Assembly: GCF_024807615.1 (NCBI RefSeq)
Contig: NZ_JANUCJ010000003.1
Span: forward strand, 496,001-560,000
Direction of reading: 5' to 3'
Source of the DNA: Tsukamurella ocularis
GTDB taxonomy: Bacteria > Actinomycetota > Actinomycetes > Mycobacteriales > Mycobacteriaceae
DNA: 64,000 bases
Shown here: one piece after another, positions 47,534-55,361 of the stretch
Numbering within the stretch: position 1 is the stretch's first letter
Layout: every line of letters begins with the position of its first letter
The notes under the pieces: generated by a model
The model's database searches: none
Told to the model about the DNA's origin: nothing
What the model saw: the letters and a program-made list of their open reading frames with translations, nothing else
Translations under genes and position numbers: made by a program

Positions 47534-48460
47534 GTGACTTTCAACCCCGAGCTGTGGCAGCCGGTCCCCGGATTCGAGGACCTCACCGACATCACGTACC
47601 ACCGGCACATCACGCAGGGCACCGTCCGCGTCGCCTTCGACCGGCCGGAGGTGCGCAACGCCTTCCGCCCCCACACCGTCGACGAGCTGTACCGCGCGCT
47701 GGACCACGCACGACGGTCCGCCGACGTGGGCGCGGTGCTCCTCACCGGCAACGGGCCGGCTCCGAAGGACGGCGTGTGGTCGTTCTGCTCGGGCGGCGAC
47801 CAGCGCATCCGAGGCCGCAGTGGCTACCAGTACGCCACCAGCCACGACGCCGACGTCGAGGCCGCGACCGCCGACGGTGTCGACGAGGCCCGCGTCAAGG
47901 CCGAGGGCGGCCGCCTGCACATCCTCGAGGTGCAGCGCCTCATCCGGTTCATGCCGAAGGTCGTCATCGCGCTGGTCAACGGCTGGGCCGCGGGCGGCGG
48001 CCACTCGCTGCACGTCACCTGCGACCTCACCCTGGCCAGCCGCGAGCACGCGAAGTTCAAGCAGACCGACGCCGACGTGGGCAGCTTCGACGCCGGCTAC
48101 GGCAGCGCCTACCTCGCCAAGCAGGTGGGCAACAAGTTCGCACGCGAGATCTTCTTCCTCGGCGACGTCTACAGCGCCGAGGACATGCACCGCATGGGCG
48201 CCGTGAACCGCGTCGTCGACCACGACGAACTCGAGAACGTCGCGCTCGAGTGGACCGCGAAGATCCTCGGCAAGAGCCCGCAGGCGCAGCGGATGCTCAA
48301 GTACGCCTTCAATCTTCCCGACGACGGGCTGGTCGGGCAGCAGCTCTTCGCCGGCGAGGCAACACGTCTCGCATATATGACCGACGAGGCCGTCGAGGGC
48401 CGCGACTCCTTCCTGGAGAAGCGTGCCCCCGACTGGTCCCCCTTCCCGTACTACTACTGA
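47534..48460 (+). CDS. menB: 1,4-dihydroxy-2-naphthoyl-CoA synthase
   Basis: A 308-residue crotonase-fold enzyme of the mycobacterial type. It shows FCSGGDQRIRGRSGYQY (oxyanion hole and acyl-CoA loop), VVIALVNGWAAGGGHSLHVT, and GSFDAGYGSAYLAKQVGNKF with the catalytic Asp. It closes the naphthoquinone ring. GTG 47534 is leaderless by the TAGAGT box 7 bp upstream. The following gene starts inside its stop (TGATG). Confidence 0.96.
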   Translation: MTFNPELWQPVPGFEDLTDITYHRHITQGTVRVAFDRPEVRNAFRPHTVDELYRALDHARRSADVGAVLLTGNGPAPKDGVWSFCSGGDQRIRGRSGYQYATSHDADVEAATADGVDEARVKAEGGRLHILEVQRLIRFMPKVVIALVNGWAAGGGHSLHVTCDLTLASREHAKFKQTDADVGSFDAGYGSAYLAKQVGNKFAREIFFLGDVYSAEDMHRMGAVNRVVDHDELENVALEWTAKILGKSPQAQRMLKYAFNLPDDGLVGQQLFAGEATRLAYMTDEAVEGRDSFLEKRAPDWSPFPYYY

Positions 48461-49137
48461 TGACCGACCGTCCGCCGATCCCGGCCGGCTCTCAACTGAC
48501 GACCGCCGTGCTCGGGCTACCGCTGGCGGGCGTGGTCCGGCTGTGGACCGACCGGCCGTCGACCTGGCGAGTCAGGGACTACGACGCCCTCCTCAGCAGG
48601 CTCGGCACCGGGTCCATCGCGAGGACCGCCACCGCGCCGCACCGCTACCGGGAGGCTGCGTTCCTCGACGCGGCGAACGGCCAGTTGCTCATCCAGGCGC
48701 GGAATCTCCTGAGCACCAACGATCAGGGCTACTCCGCGGAGGGCTTCGTCGTCGACCTGGAGCCGGCGGACCTCCCCCAGGAGGACCTCTGGGACGAGCT
48801 GCGGGCCACGCTGAGCCGGATCGCCCTGCACGCGATCCAACGCGGGGAGGCCATGGTCGTCGAGCTGGGCGGCTGGGATCCACCCGTCGAGCCGTACTGC
48901 CTCGCAACGGCACTCGTCGAGGACGGGGAGGCCCGATCGGTCGTCGAAACGGCGCCCGCGGTGAGCGGGAGCGAGTTCTGGCCCGAGGTGGGAGAGCAAC
49001 CCGGACAGACGTTGTCCGCCCCTCTCACGGAGGACACCGTCTCGGTCATCGGGATCCTCGCTGCGGACGCGCTGCTATCGTGGGGCGTTCACCCGTGCGA
49101 CCTGGCCATCACCTACGCACCGATGAACCCCGCGTGA
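48460..49137 (+). CDS. Conserved hypothetical protein between menB and a HIT gene
   Basis: A 225-residue soluble protein I do not recognise. It opens MTDRPPIPAGSQLTTAVLGL, contains YREAAFLDAANGQLLIQARN and a helical block DLWDELRATLSRIALHAIQR, and has no signal peptide or membrane segment. The ATG overlaps the menB stop and its own stop overlaps the GTG of the HIT gene (GTGA), so menB, this gene and the HIT gene are translationally coupled. A role linked to menaquinone synthesis is possible only by that coupling. Confidence 0.75.
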   Translation: MTDRPPIPAGSQLTTAVLGLPLAGVVRLWTDRPSTWRVRDYDALLSRLGTGSIARTATAPHRYREAAFLDAANGQLLIQARNLLSTNDQGYSAEGFVVDLEPADLPQEDLWDELRATLSRIALHAIQRGEAMVVELGGWDPPVEPYCLATALVEDGEARSVVETAPAVSGSEFWPEVGEQPGQTLSAPLTEDTVSVIGILAADALLSWGVHPCDLAITYAPMNPA

Positions 49138-49553
49138 GTACATGCGTGTTCTGCGCGATCGTCGCGGGTGAGGCGCCCGCGGCGGTCGTCACCGAGACGG
49201 ACGAGGTGATCGCCTTCCTCGACGTCCGGCCCATGAGCGAGGGCCACACCCTGGTGGTCCCGAAGCGGCACGCGGCGCGCCTCGCCGACCTCCCCGCCGA
49301 AGACGGCGCACGGATGTTCGCGCTCGGGCACCGCCTGGCCCGGGCCGCGCGCGACGGTGGGCTCCGGGCCGACGCCGTGAACCTCGTCGTCAACGACGGC
49401 CGCGCCGCCTTCCAGACCGTCGATCACGTGCACCTGCACGTGATCCCGCGGTTCGCGGGCGACAAGCGCGCCGTGCTCAGGCGGTTCCTCCGCCGCAAGC
49501 CGCGCACGTCCGACGGTGCCGCCGCCCTCCTGCGCGACGCCCTGCCGGACTGA
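49134..49553 (+). CDS. HIT-family nucleotide hydrolase
   Basis: A 139-residue histidine-triad protein: CVFCAIV with a zinc-type Cys pair at residues 4 and 7, SEGHTLVVPKRH at about 35-46, and the triad HVHLHVIPR at 98-106. HIT proteins hydrolyse nucleoside phosphoramidates or dinucleoside polyphosphates. GTG 49134 overlaps the upstream stop. A TCCGACGGTGC decamer lies near the 3' end (49509), encoding S-D-G. Confidence 0.92.
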   Translation: MSTCVFCAIVAGEAPAAVVTETDEVIAFLDVRPMSEGHTLVVPKRHAARLADLPAEDGARMFALGHRLARAARDGGLRADAVNLVVNDGRAAFQTVDHVHLHVIPRFAGDKRAVLRRFLRRKPRTSDGAAALLRDALPD

Positions 49554-49584
49554 CACCGCACACTCACCCGCGTATCGTGCTCGC

Positions 49585-50033
49585 ATGGACGTCGATGTGG
49601 TGGCCGAGCGCGTGATTCCCGTTGCGTGCGAGCGGGTCGCGGAGTTCGCGGGCGACCCGTCGAACGCCCCGCGGTGGTACGCCAACATCCGGTCCGTCGC
49701 CTGGCGGACGGAGCCCCCGGTGCGGCTCGGATCGCGGATGGACTTCGAGGCGCGGTTCCTGGGGCGCCCGCTGGCCTACACCTACGAGGTGACCGAGCTC
49801 GTCACGGGCGAGCGGATGGTGATGCGCACCGCCGACGGCCCTTCCCGATGGAGACCACCTACACCTGGGAGACGGCGCCCGGCGGCACCCTCATGCGGCT
49901 GCGGAACCGCGGCACCCCCAGCGGTTTCGCGCGGGTCGCCGCTCCCGTCATGGCGCGCGCGATGCGGTCCGCGATGACGAAGGACCTCGACCTCTTGAGC
50001 CGGCTCCTCGTCGACGACGGTCCGCGCGCCTGA
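49585..50033 (+). pseudogene. SRPBCC-family protein interrupted by a one-base frameshift
   Basis: The first part (MDVDVVAERVIPVACERVAE through GERMVMRTADGP) and the second part (PMETTYTWETAPGGTLMRLR through LLSRLLVDDGPRA) together give one SRPBCC/polyketide-cyclase-like protein of about 149 residues, but they lie in different frames. The break is in CGGCCCTTCCCG near 49842-49850; one extra T would restore the frame (F-P-M after D-G-P), and total length is one base short of a multiple of three. Either a true pseudogene or a homopolymer sequencing error. TATCGT 6 bp before the ATG marks a leaderless start. Confidence 0.8.
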
Positions 50034-50210
50034 CGTGCGTGTGATCGTGACCGCTGAGCGCGCACAATCGCACACACCTCCGTCCGGGCGGGCGGGCGAC
50101 GCACGGCCGCCACCACCATGTCGATGCCTTCGGTAACGAATTCGATCGGCCCTCGCGATAGTCCCGGTGTCAGAGACGACGCACCTTCGACACCAAGGAG
50201 CACTGATCAC

Positions 50211-50654
50211 ATGACCGCACGCACCACCCGCATCGCCCTGGCCGCCGGCACCTGCGCCGCACTCGCCCTGGGAGCGCTGCCCGCCGCCGCGAACGCCGAC
50301 ACCGTCGTCCGGTTCGACGGCTGGGTCACCACCCCCGGCTTCGCCGACCCGATGCCCTTCCCCACCGTGCACTACACCGGGACCGTCGACGCGAAGGGCT
50401 GGATCACCGTGCGCCCGGACTGCATCAAGGGCGCGCTCGGCGGCCCGACCGCGCCGTGCATCGACAACCCCGGGACCCGCGCACAGATCGCGACGCGCAC
50501 CCTGAGCTGGTGGAACGACGGCAAGCGCTACGGCGGTGAGGTCAAGGCGCGACCCGACGGTTCCTTCACCACGCTGATCGGCGAGAAGAAGGTCACCTTC
50601 ACCGTCGGCGGGCCGGGCACCGTCGGGAAGGCGGTCGGGCACTACTCCGCCTGA
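50211..50654 (+). CDS. Secreted protein of unknown function
   Basis: A 147-residue exported protein. Signal peptide residues 1-29 (MTARTTRIALAAGTCAALAL, ending ANA-DTV). The mature part is beta-rich with two Cys (PDCIKG and APCIDN), likely a disulfide, and a Gly-rich end. I do not recognise the family. AAGGAG lies 10 bp before the ATG. The 177 bp upstream hold no other gene; a decamer site GCACCGTCGGG is within the coding sequence at 50617. Confidence 0.75.
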   Translation: MTARTTRIALAAGTCAALALGALPAAANADTVVRFDGWVTTPGFADPMPFPTVHYTGTVDAKGWITVRPDCIKGALGGPTAPCIDNPGTRAQIATRTLSWWNDGKRYGGEVKARPDGSFTTLIGEKKVTFTVGGPGTVGKAVGHYSA

Positions 50655-50693
50655 CCCCTTCCCGCACGTCTCGACACAGGGTAGCGTCGAAAT

Positions 50694-51155
50694 ATGGGAA
50701 TCATTTCCATTAGCACAGAGCTACCGCTGCCCGCCGCCCGCGCACGGACGATGGCGGCGACGCCCGAGGTGATGCTCTTCGTCCTGGCGCCCGTGCTGTC
50801 CTTCGATATGGCCGGCGCTCCGCCCGCGGGCGTCCCGGTGGAGACGGGCTTCTCCGCGCGCGGCCGCGTGCGCTGGCTGGGCGTCCTCCCCAGCTGGACG
50901 CACGAGATCACCGTGCAGCGGCTCGACGAGCTCGAGATCTACACCAACGAGCGGGGCGGCCCGGTGCACGTGTGGAACCATCGCCTGACCTTCGAGCCGC
51001 TCGGGCCGGGCCGGTGCCGCTACACCGACGAGATCGAGATCGAGGACGGAATCCAGGGTCTGCTCACGGGTCTGTTCGTGCGCGCGATGTTCCGGCACCG
51101 GCATCGACGGTGGCGCGCGCTGGCCGCCACCGTCGCGGCGATCGACGCCTCCTAG
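50694..51155 (+). CDS. SRPBCC-like small protein
   Basis: A 153-residue protein with the curved-sheet pattern of the SRPBCC/START-like fold: TRARGRVRWLGVLP-like GRVRWLGVLPSWTHEITVQR, VWNHRLTFEPLGPGRCRYTD and a C-terminal helix with RHRHRRWRALAA. It probably binds a hydrophobic ligand; function unknown. TAGCGT at 50682-50687 is 6 bp before the ATG, so it is probably leaderless. Confidence 0.72.
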   Translation: MGIISISTELPLPAARARTMAATPEVMLFVLAPVLSFDMAGAPPAGVPVETGFSARGRVRWLGVLPSWTHEITVQRLDELEIYTNERGGPVHVWNHRLTFEPLGPGRCRYTDEIEIEDGIQGLLTGLFVRAMFRHRHRRWRALAATVAAIDAS

Positions 51156-51165
51156 CGGACGCGAG

Positions 51166-51510
51166 TCAGCCGTGCGCGCGCTGGTGCCGCGGTTGGTACA
51201 GCCCGATCGCGCCGCCGCCGGGGAGCGCCAGCGACGTGAGCAGGCCCCATCCCTGATCGGTGATGGGCGCGGCCTCGACACCCTTCGCCCGCAGCGACGC
51301 GACCTCCGCCTCGACGTCGTCGCACATCAGGTACAGCTCCTGCTTGGGCGGGCCGTCCGTGGGATGGACGGCGACCTCCGACGCGGGCAGCGGCAGGATC
51401 AGCCAGCCCTGGCCGGCGTCGACACCCTCGACGCCGAGGACGTCGCGCAGGAACGCACGATCGGCGTCCGCGTCGGCGGAGTAGTGGATGATGTGCGCCC
51501 CGTTGATCAT
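51166..51510 (-). CDS. VOC-family protein
   Basis: A 114-residue vicinal-oxygen-chelate protein: MINGAHIIHYSADADADRAF at the N-terminus, an internal MCDDVEAEVASLRAKGV, and the C-terminal GGGAIGLYQPRH. One half of the usual metal-ligand set is visible. Substrate unknown. Start 51510 is supported by TACCGT (complement of 51517-51522) at leaderless spacing of 6 bp. An inverted pair CTTCGGTGC/GCACCGAAG (51532-51587) lies upstream. Confidence 0.8.
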   Translation of the reverse strand: MINGAHIIHYSADADADRAFLRDVLGVEGVDAGQGWLILPLPASEVAVHPTDGPPKQELYLMCDDVEAEVASLRAKGVEAAPITDQGWGLLTSLALPGGGAIGLYQPRHQRAHG

Positions 51511-51593
51511 CCGCCCACGGTAGCGCCGAACCTTCGGTGCATCCCTGCGACGACACGCAGATGTCCGATCGCAGTTTCGCACCGAAGAAGCGG

Positions 51594-52733
51594 CTACTCC
51601 TCGACCACGTGGAAGCGGAAGGTGGTGCGGCCCAGGGTGAGCTCGTCACCGTCGGACAGCGGAAGCTGGCCGGCGACGCGGCGCTCCCCGACGTAGGTGC
51701 CGTTGGAGGACTGCAGGTCGCGCACGGCGAAGCCGCTGACGGAACCGGTGATCACGGCGTGCTCGCGGGAGACCTTGGTGTCGTCGATGCTGATGTCGTT
51801 GTCGGGGAGGCGGCCGAGGCGGACCTCCCCGTGCACCGGGTACTCCGTACCGTCCTCGGCGGTCAGCGTGCCGCGCGGGCCGGCGCCGTCGATGGTCACG
51901 TCCGTCTCGGTCTTCTCGAAAGCCCGCCCGTCCCCCGGCTGCGCGGCCGGTCGCGCGACGGTGAAGGCCAGCTGCTCCTGCCGCAGCACCTTTCCCTCCA
52001 GTTCGACGAGCGCCGGCGTCGGATCGGCACCCAGCTCGTCGGCGAGGGTGCGGCGCAGGTCCCGCGCGGCTTCAAGGGCATCCGCCTGGCGCCCGGTGAC
52101 GTAGAGCGCGGTGATGAGCTGGCCCCATAGCGGCTCCTGCAGCGGGTGCTCGGAGACGAGGCGGCGCAGCTCGCCGATGACCGACCCGGCGCGGCCGGCG
52201 GCGATCTCCGCGTCGTACATCGCGGACTGCACGGCGGCGCGCTCCTCGGCCATGCCGATGGCGAAATTGTCGGCGAACTGCAGGCCCCGCAGGTCGGCGA
52301 CCGCGTCGCCGCGGAACTCCGAGAGCGCGGAGGCGAAGGCCAGTGAAGCCCGGTCGTAGCGGCCGGCAGCGGCCAGCTCGGCGCCGCGGCGCCGGGCCGA
52401 GTCGAACCGGCCGATGTCGGACTGGTCCGGCTCCAAGTCGAGACGGTAGGTGGAGCCGGAGGTGACGAGCAGACCGTCGAGGCCCGAGCCGGCGCCCGGA
52501 CCGCGGAGCGCCTTGCGCAGTCCGCTGACGAAGACCTGCAGGCTGGCGCGCGCGGAGGCGGGCGGGTTGCCGTCCCACACCTGCTCGCTGAGCGAGTCGA
52601 CGGTGACAGCGCGGCCGCGGTTCATCACCAGCAGCGCGAGCACAGACCGCGGTTTCACGCCCGATACCTCGTTCGGCGCGCCGTCCACGGAGAGCGAAAC
52701 CTGGCCCAACACGCGGATATCCAAAGTCGCCAT
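51594..52733 (-). CDS. EmbR/AfsR-type regulator: OmpR-like DNA-binding, BTAD and FHA domains
   Basis: A 379-residue regulator. Residues 1-95 are an OmpR-type winged helix of the SARP class (IRVLGQVSLSVDGAPNEVSG, VKPRSVLALLVMNRG), about 100-250 a bacterial transcriptional activation domain (helical repeats with LWGQLITALYVTGRQADALE), and about 300-379 a phosphothreonine-binding FHA domain (RLGRLPDNDISI, KVSREHAVI, LQSSNGTYVGERRV). M. tuberculosis EmbR has this architecture and is controlled by Ser/Thr kinases. TACTAT 6 bp before ATG 52733 implies a leaderless mRNA. Divergent from pit. Confidence 0.9.
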   Translation of the reverse strand: MATLDIRVLGQVSLSVDGAPNEVSGVKPRSVLALLVMNRGRAVTVDSLSEQVWDGNPPASARASLQVFVSGLRKALRGPGAGSGLDGLLVTSGSTYRLDLEPDQSDIGRFDSARRRGAELAAAGRYDRASLAFASALSEFRGDAVADLRGLQFADNFAIGMAEERAAVQSAMYDAEIAAGRAGSVIGELRRLVSEHPLQEPLWGQLITALYVTGRQADALEAARDLRRTLADELGADPTPALVELEGKVLRQEQLAFTVARPAAQPGDGRAFEKTETDVTIDGAGPRGTLTAEDGTEYPVHGEVRLGRLPDNDISIDDTKVSREHAVITGSVSGFAVRDLQSSNGTYVGERRVAGQLPLSDGDELTLGRTTFRFHVVEE

Positions 52734-52829
52734 GCGCAAATAGTAGTCACGGGCCGTCAGTCGCCCCGCGACAGACCACAAGATCCGCACAAAACGGACA
52801 CGCCCCGGATATTCTGAGAGCGTGCTGAA

Positions 52830-52866
52830 TGAACATCTGGTGAACGCTCGCCGGACGAACACGAAC
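52830..52866 (+). promoter_or_regulatory. Possible PHO box upstream of pit
   Basis: TGAACATCTGG (52830-52840) and TGAACGCTCGC (52841-52851) form two adjacent 11-bp repeats, followed by GGACGAAC and CGAAC. Their complement contains GTTCACC, the core of actinobacterial PhoP direct repeats. Placement 75-110 bp before a phosphate transporter fits. Confidence 0.4.
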
Positions 52867-52940
52867 CTGCAGGTCAGGAGGATGTCGAGCCCGTCTCACC
52901 CGTTTGGCGGAACGAGCCTCTCGGCCTCACTATTTTCACC

Positions 52941-54188
52941 ATGAACAGCGAACTCATCATCCTGCTGTTGGTGATCGTGACGGCCCTCGCCTTCGACTTC
53001 ACCAATGGCTTCCATGACACGGGAAATGCGATGGCCACGTCCATCGCGACCGGCGCCCTGAAGCCGAAGACGGCAGTCAGCCTCTCGGCGATCCTCAACC
53101 TGGTGGGCGCCTTCCTGTCCGTCGAGGTCGCTCTCACCGTGACCAACGCGGTGATCAAGATCCAGAACAAGGACGGCTCGCCGAAGCCCGAGCTCATCGA
53201 GAACGGCGGCCGCGCGCTGCTGATCATCGTGCTCGCCGGCCTCATCGGCGGCATCATCTGGAACCTGCTGACCTGGCTGCTGGGCCTGCCCAGCTCCAGC
53301 TCGCATGCGCTGTTCGGCGGCATGATCGGCGCCTCGATCGCCGCCCTCGGCGTCAGCGGCGTCGTCTGGAACGGCACCACCAAGCTCGACGGTGTCATCG
53401 GCAAGGTCGTCCTGCCGGCGCTGTTCGCTCCGGTCGTCGCGGGCATCGTCGCCGCGGTCGGCACGTTCCTGGTGTTCAAGATCGTCGCCGGTGTCGCAGA
53501 GCGGTTCACCGAGGAGGGCTTCCGCTGGGGCCAGATCGGCACCGCTTCGCTCGTCTCGCTGGCGCACGGCACGAACGACGCGCAGAAGACCATGGGCGTC
53601 ATCACCCTCGCGCTCATCGGTTACAGCCAGGGCAACCCCGGCAGCAGCGACAGCCTCCTGTTCTGGGACAACACGCACGGCGTCCCGCTGTGGGTGAAGT
53701 TCTCCGCCGCCGCCGCGATCGCGCTGGGCACCTTCCTCGGCGGCTGGCGCATCATCCGCACCCTGGGCAAGGGCCTGATCGAGATCAGCTCCCCGCAGGG
53801 CATGGCGGCCGAGGCCTCGTCGGCCACGATCATCCTCGTGTCGAGCCACCTCGGCTTCGCGCTCTCGACCACGCACGTCGCCACCGGCTCGATCCTCGGC
53901 TCGGGTGTCGGCAAGCCGGGCGCCCAGGTCCGCTGGAACGTCGCGCTGCGCATGGTCGCCGCCTGGGTGATCACCCTGCCGGCCGCCGCGCTCGTCGGTG
54001 CGGTCATGTATTTCGTGGCCGCGAAGATCCCGACCCTGGCCGGTCCGATCGTTGCCTTCGCCATCCTCTGCGCGCTGTCGGGCTACATGTACTGGCGCGC
54101 CCAGCAGCAGAAGGTCGACTCCAACAACGTCAACGCCGAGTGGGACGACGAGACCAACGCGGTCGCGCCCACCGAGGCCAAGGTCTAA
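52941..54188 (+). CDS. pit: PiT-family inorganic phosphate transporter
   Basis: A 415-residue low-affinity phosphate/metal symporter. The duplicated PiT signature is clear: DFTNGFHDTGNAMATSIATG at residues about 14-33 and AHGTNDAQKTMGVITLALIG near 210-229; GLPSSSSHALFGG and ALSTTHVATGSI complete the two halves. About ten membrane helices. It heads an operon with a small membrane protein and a DUF3349 gene, the order of M. tuberculosis Rv0545c-Rv0543c. Confidence 0.95.
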   Translation: MNSELIILLLVIVTALAFDFTNGFHDTGNAMATSIATGALKPKTAVSLSAILNLVGAFLSVEVALTVTNAVIKIQNKDGSPKPELIENGGRALLIIVLAGLIGGIIWNLLTWLLGLPSSSSHALFGGMIGASIAALGVSGVVWNGTTKLDGVIGKVVLPALFAPVVAGIVAAVGTFLVFKIVAGVAERFTEEGFRWGQIGTASLVSLAHGTNDAQKTMGVITLALIGYSQGNPGSSDSLLFWDNTHGVPLWVKFSAAAAIALGTFLGGWRIIRTLGKGLIEISSPQGMAAEASSATIILVSSHLGFALSTTHVATGSILGSGVGKPGAQVRWNVALRMVAAWVITLPAAALVGAVMYFVAAKIPTLAGPIVAFAILCALSGYMYWRAQQQKVDSNNVNAEWDDETNAVAPTEAKV

Positions 54189-54200
54189 GGGGACCAGAGA

Positions 54201-54503
54201 ATGCATACGATTTCCCTCGCCCTCGACGCTGTGTGGAAGGTCCTCCTCGTGGGCCTCATCCTCGGCGCCGGTCTGCCCGCCCTCTTCGCCGTGGGTGTCC
54301 GCGGCCTCGCGATCGGCAACGGCCACGAGCGGGAGGACGGCACCGTCCACAAGCCCAATCCGATGGGCAACGCGCTCGCCGCGATCGCCTTCCTCATCGT
54401 CATCGTCGCCGTCGTGCTCGGTGTCTCGATGATCGTGGCCTCGGGCTTCAAGTACGAGCTCACGTTCGACAACATCTACCCGTGGTTCGAGAAGAAGAAG
54501 TAG
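54201..54503 (+). CDS. Small membrane protein of the pit operon
   Basis: A 100-residue protein with two membrane helices (ALDAVWKVLLVGLILGAGLP and AIAFLIVIVAVVLGVSMIVA) and a short charged loop (NGHEREDGTVHKPNPMG). It matches the conserved Rv0544c position directly after pit and may modulate the transporter. GGGGA lies about 8 bp upstream of the ATG; 12 bp separate it from pit. Confidence 0.85.
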   Translation: MHTISLALDAVWKVLLVGLILGAGLPALFAVGVRGLAIGNGHEREDGTVHKPNPMGNALAAIAFLIVIVAVVLGVSMIVASGFKYELTFDNIYPWFEKKK

Positions 54504-54513
54504 GGGCGGGCAC

Positions 54514-54825
54514 ATGACCACCGAGAACACCCAGGACAGCGTCCTCCAGCAGGTCCTCGACTGGCTGCGCGCCGGCTACCCCGAGGGCGTGCCGCCGAAG
54601 GACTACTTCCCGCTGCTCGCGCTGCTCAAGCGTTCCCTCACCGAGACCGAGGTCGACGCCGTGATCGGCCGTATTCTCGCCGCGCGCCCCGACGAGGTGC
54701 ACCGCGTGGAGATCGAGTCGGCGATCACCAAGGTCACGCAGACGGAGCCGAGCCCCGACGAGCTGCACCAGGTGGCGTCGAAGCTCGCCGCGGGCGGGTG
54801 GCCGCTCACCGGGTTCGCCGGCTGA
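54514..54825 (+). CDS. DUF3349-domain protein (first copy)
   Basis: A 103-residue helical protein of the actinobacterial DUF3349 family (Rv0543c position): VLQQVLDWLRAGYPEGVPPK, YFPLLALLKRSLTETEV and VASKLAAGGWPLTGF. Structural homologues are small helical bundles of unknown role. Last gene of the pit operon, followed by a strong hairpin. A second copy follows at 54956. Confidence 0.88.
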   Translation: MTTENTQDSVLQQVLDWLRAGYPEGVPPKDYFPLLALLKRSLTETEVDAVIGRILAARPDEVHRVEIESAITKVTQTEPSPDELHQVASKLAAGGWPLTGFAG

Positions 54826-54861
54826 TTTTCAGTTCGCAAAGCTGCCGTTCCGGTAACGATG

Positions 54862-54897
54862 ACGGCCCCCTATCCTGATGTCAGGATAGGGGGCCGT
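54862..54897 (+). terminator. Terminator of the pit operon
   Basis: A perfect 17-bp arm pair (ACGGCCCCCTATCCTGA and its complement with TG between) lies 37 bp after the first DUF3349 gene. Confidence 0.88.
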
Positions 54898-54955
54898 TCT
54901 CGTAGGGACGGCGAAGAGCGCCCGCGGGCGCACGGCATCGGAGGTGTTCTCGCAG

Positions 54956-55351
54956 GTGAGTTCAAGCCAAGGCTTCCTCGCGAAGATCGTGGACTGGTTG
55001 CGCGCCGGGTACCCCGACGGGGTGCCCAGCACCGACTACCAGCCCCTCCTCGCGCTTCTCGACCGTCAGCTGACGAAGGACGAGGTCAAGCAGGTCACTC
55101 GGGAGCTGATCGACGAGGTGCACCTCACCCCCGAAGGGGTCGAGCCCATCACCCGCGTCGACGCCGGCGTCGCCATCAGCGGCCACACCCGCGAGATGCC
55201 GCTGGAGAAGGACATCACCCGCGTCCGCGAGCGCCTCGAGCGCAAGGGCTGGCCCTTCGATGACGCCCCGCTCAACCCCGAGGGCTGCCCCCGGAACGGG
55301 CACGGCCCCGACGGCCCGGACGAGCCGGGCCGGTCGGACACCGCGCAGTAG
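54956..55351 (+). CDS. DUF3349-domain protein (second copy)
   Basis: A 131-residue paralogue of the preceding gene: KIVDWLRAGYPDGVPSTDYQ, PLLALLDRQLTKDEVKQVTR and ERLERKGWPFDD, with a disordered Pro/Gly-rich tail of about 30 residues. GTG 54956 is preferred because GGAGG lies 11 bp upstream; the earlier GTG at 54944 overlaps that site. Its TAG stop doubles as part of the menE -10 box. Confidence 0.85.
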   Translation: MSSSQGFLAKIVDWLRAGYPDGVPSTDYQPLLALLDRQLTKDEVKQVTRELIDEVHLTPEGVEPITRVDAGVAISGHTREMPLEKDITRVRERLERKGWPFDDAPLNPEGCPRNGHGPDGPDEPGRSDTAQ

Positions 55352-55361
55352 CCTCGACGTC

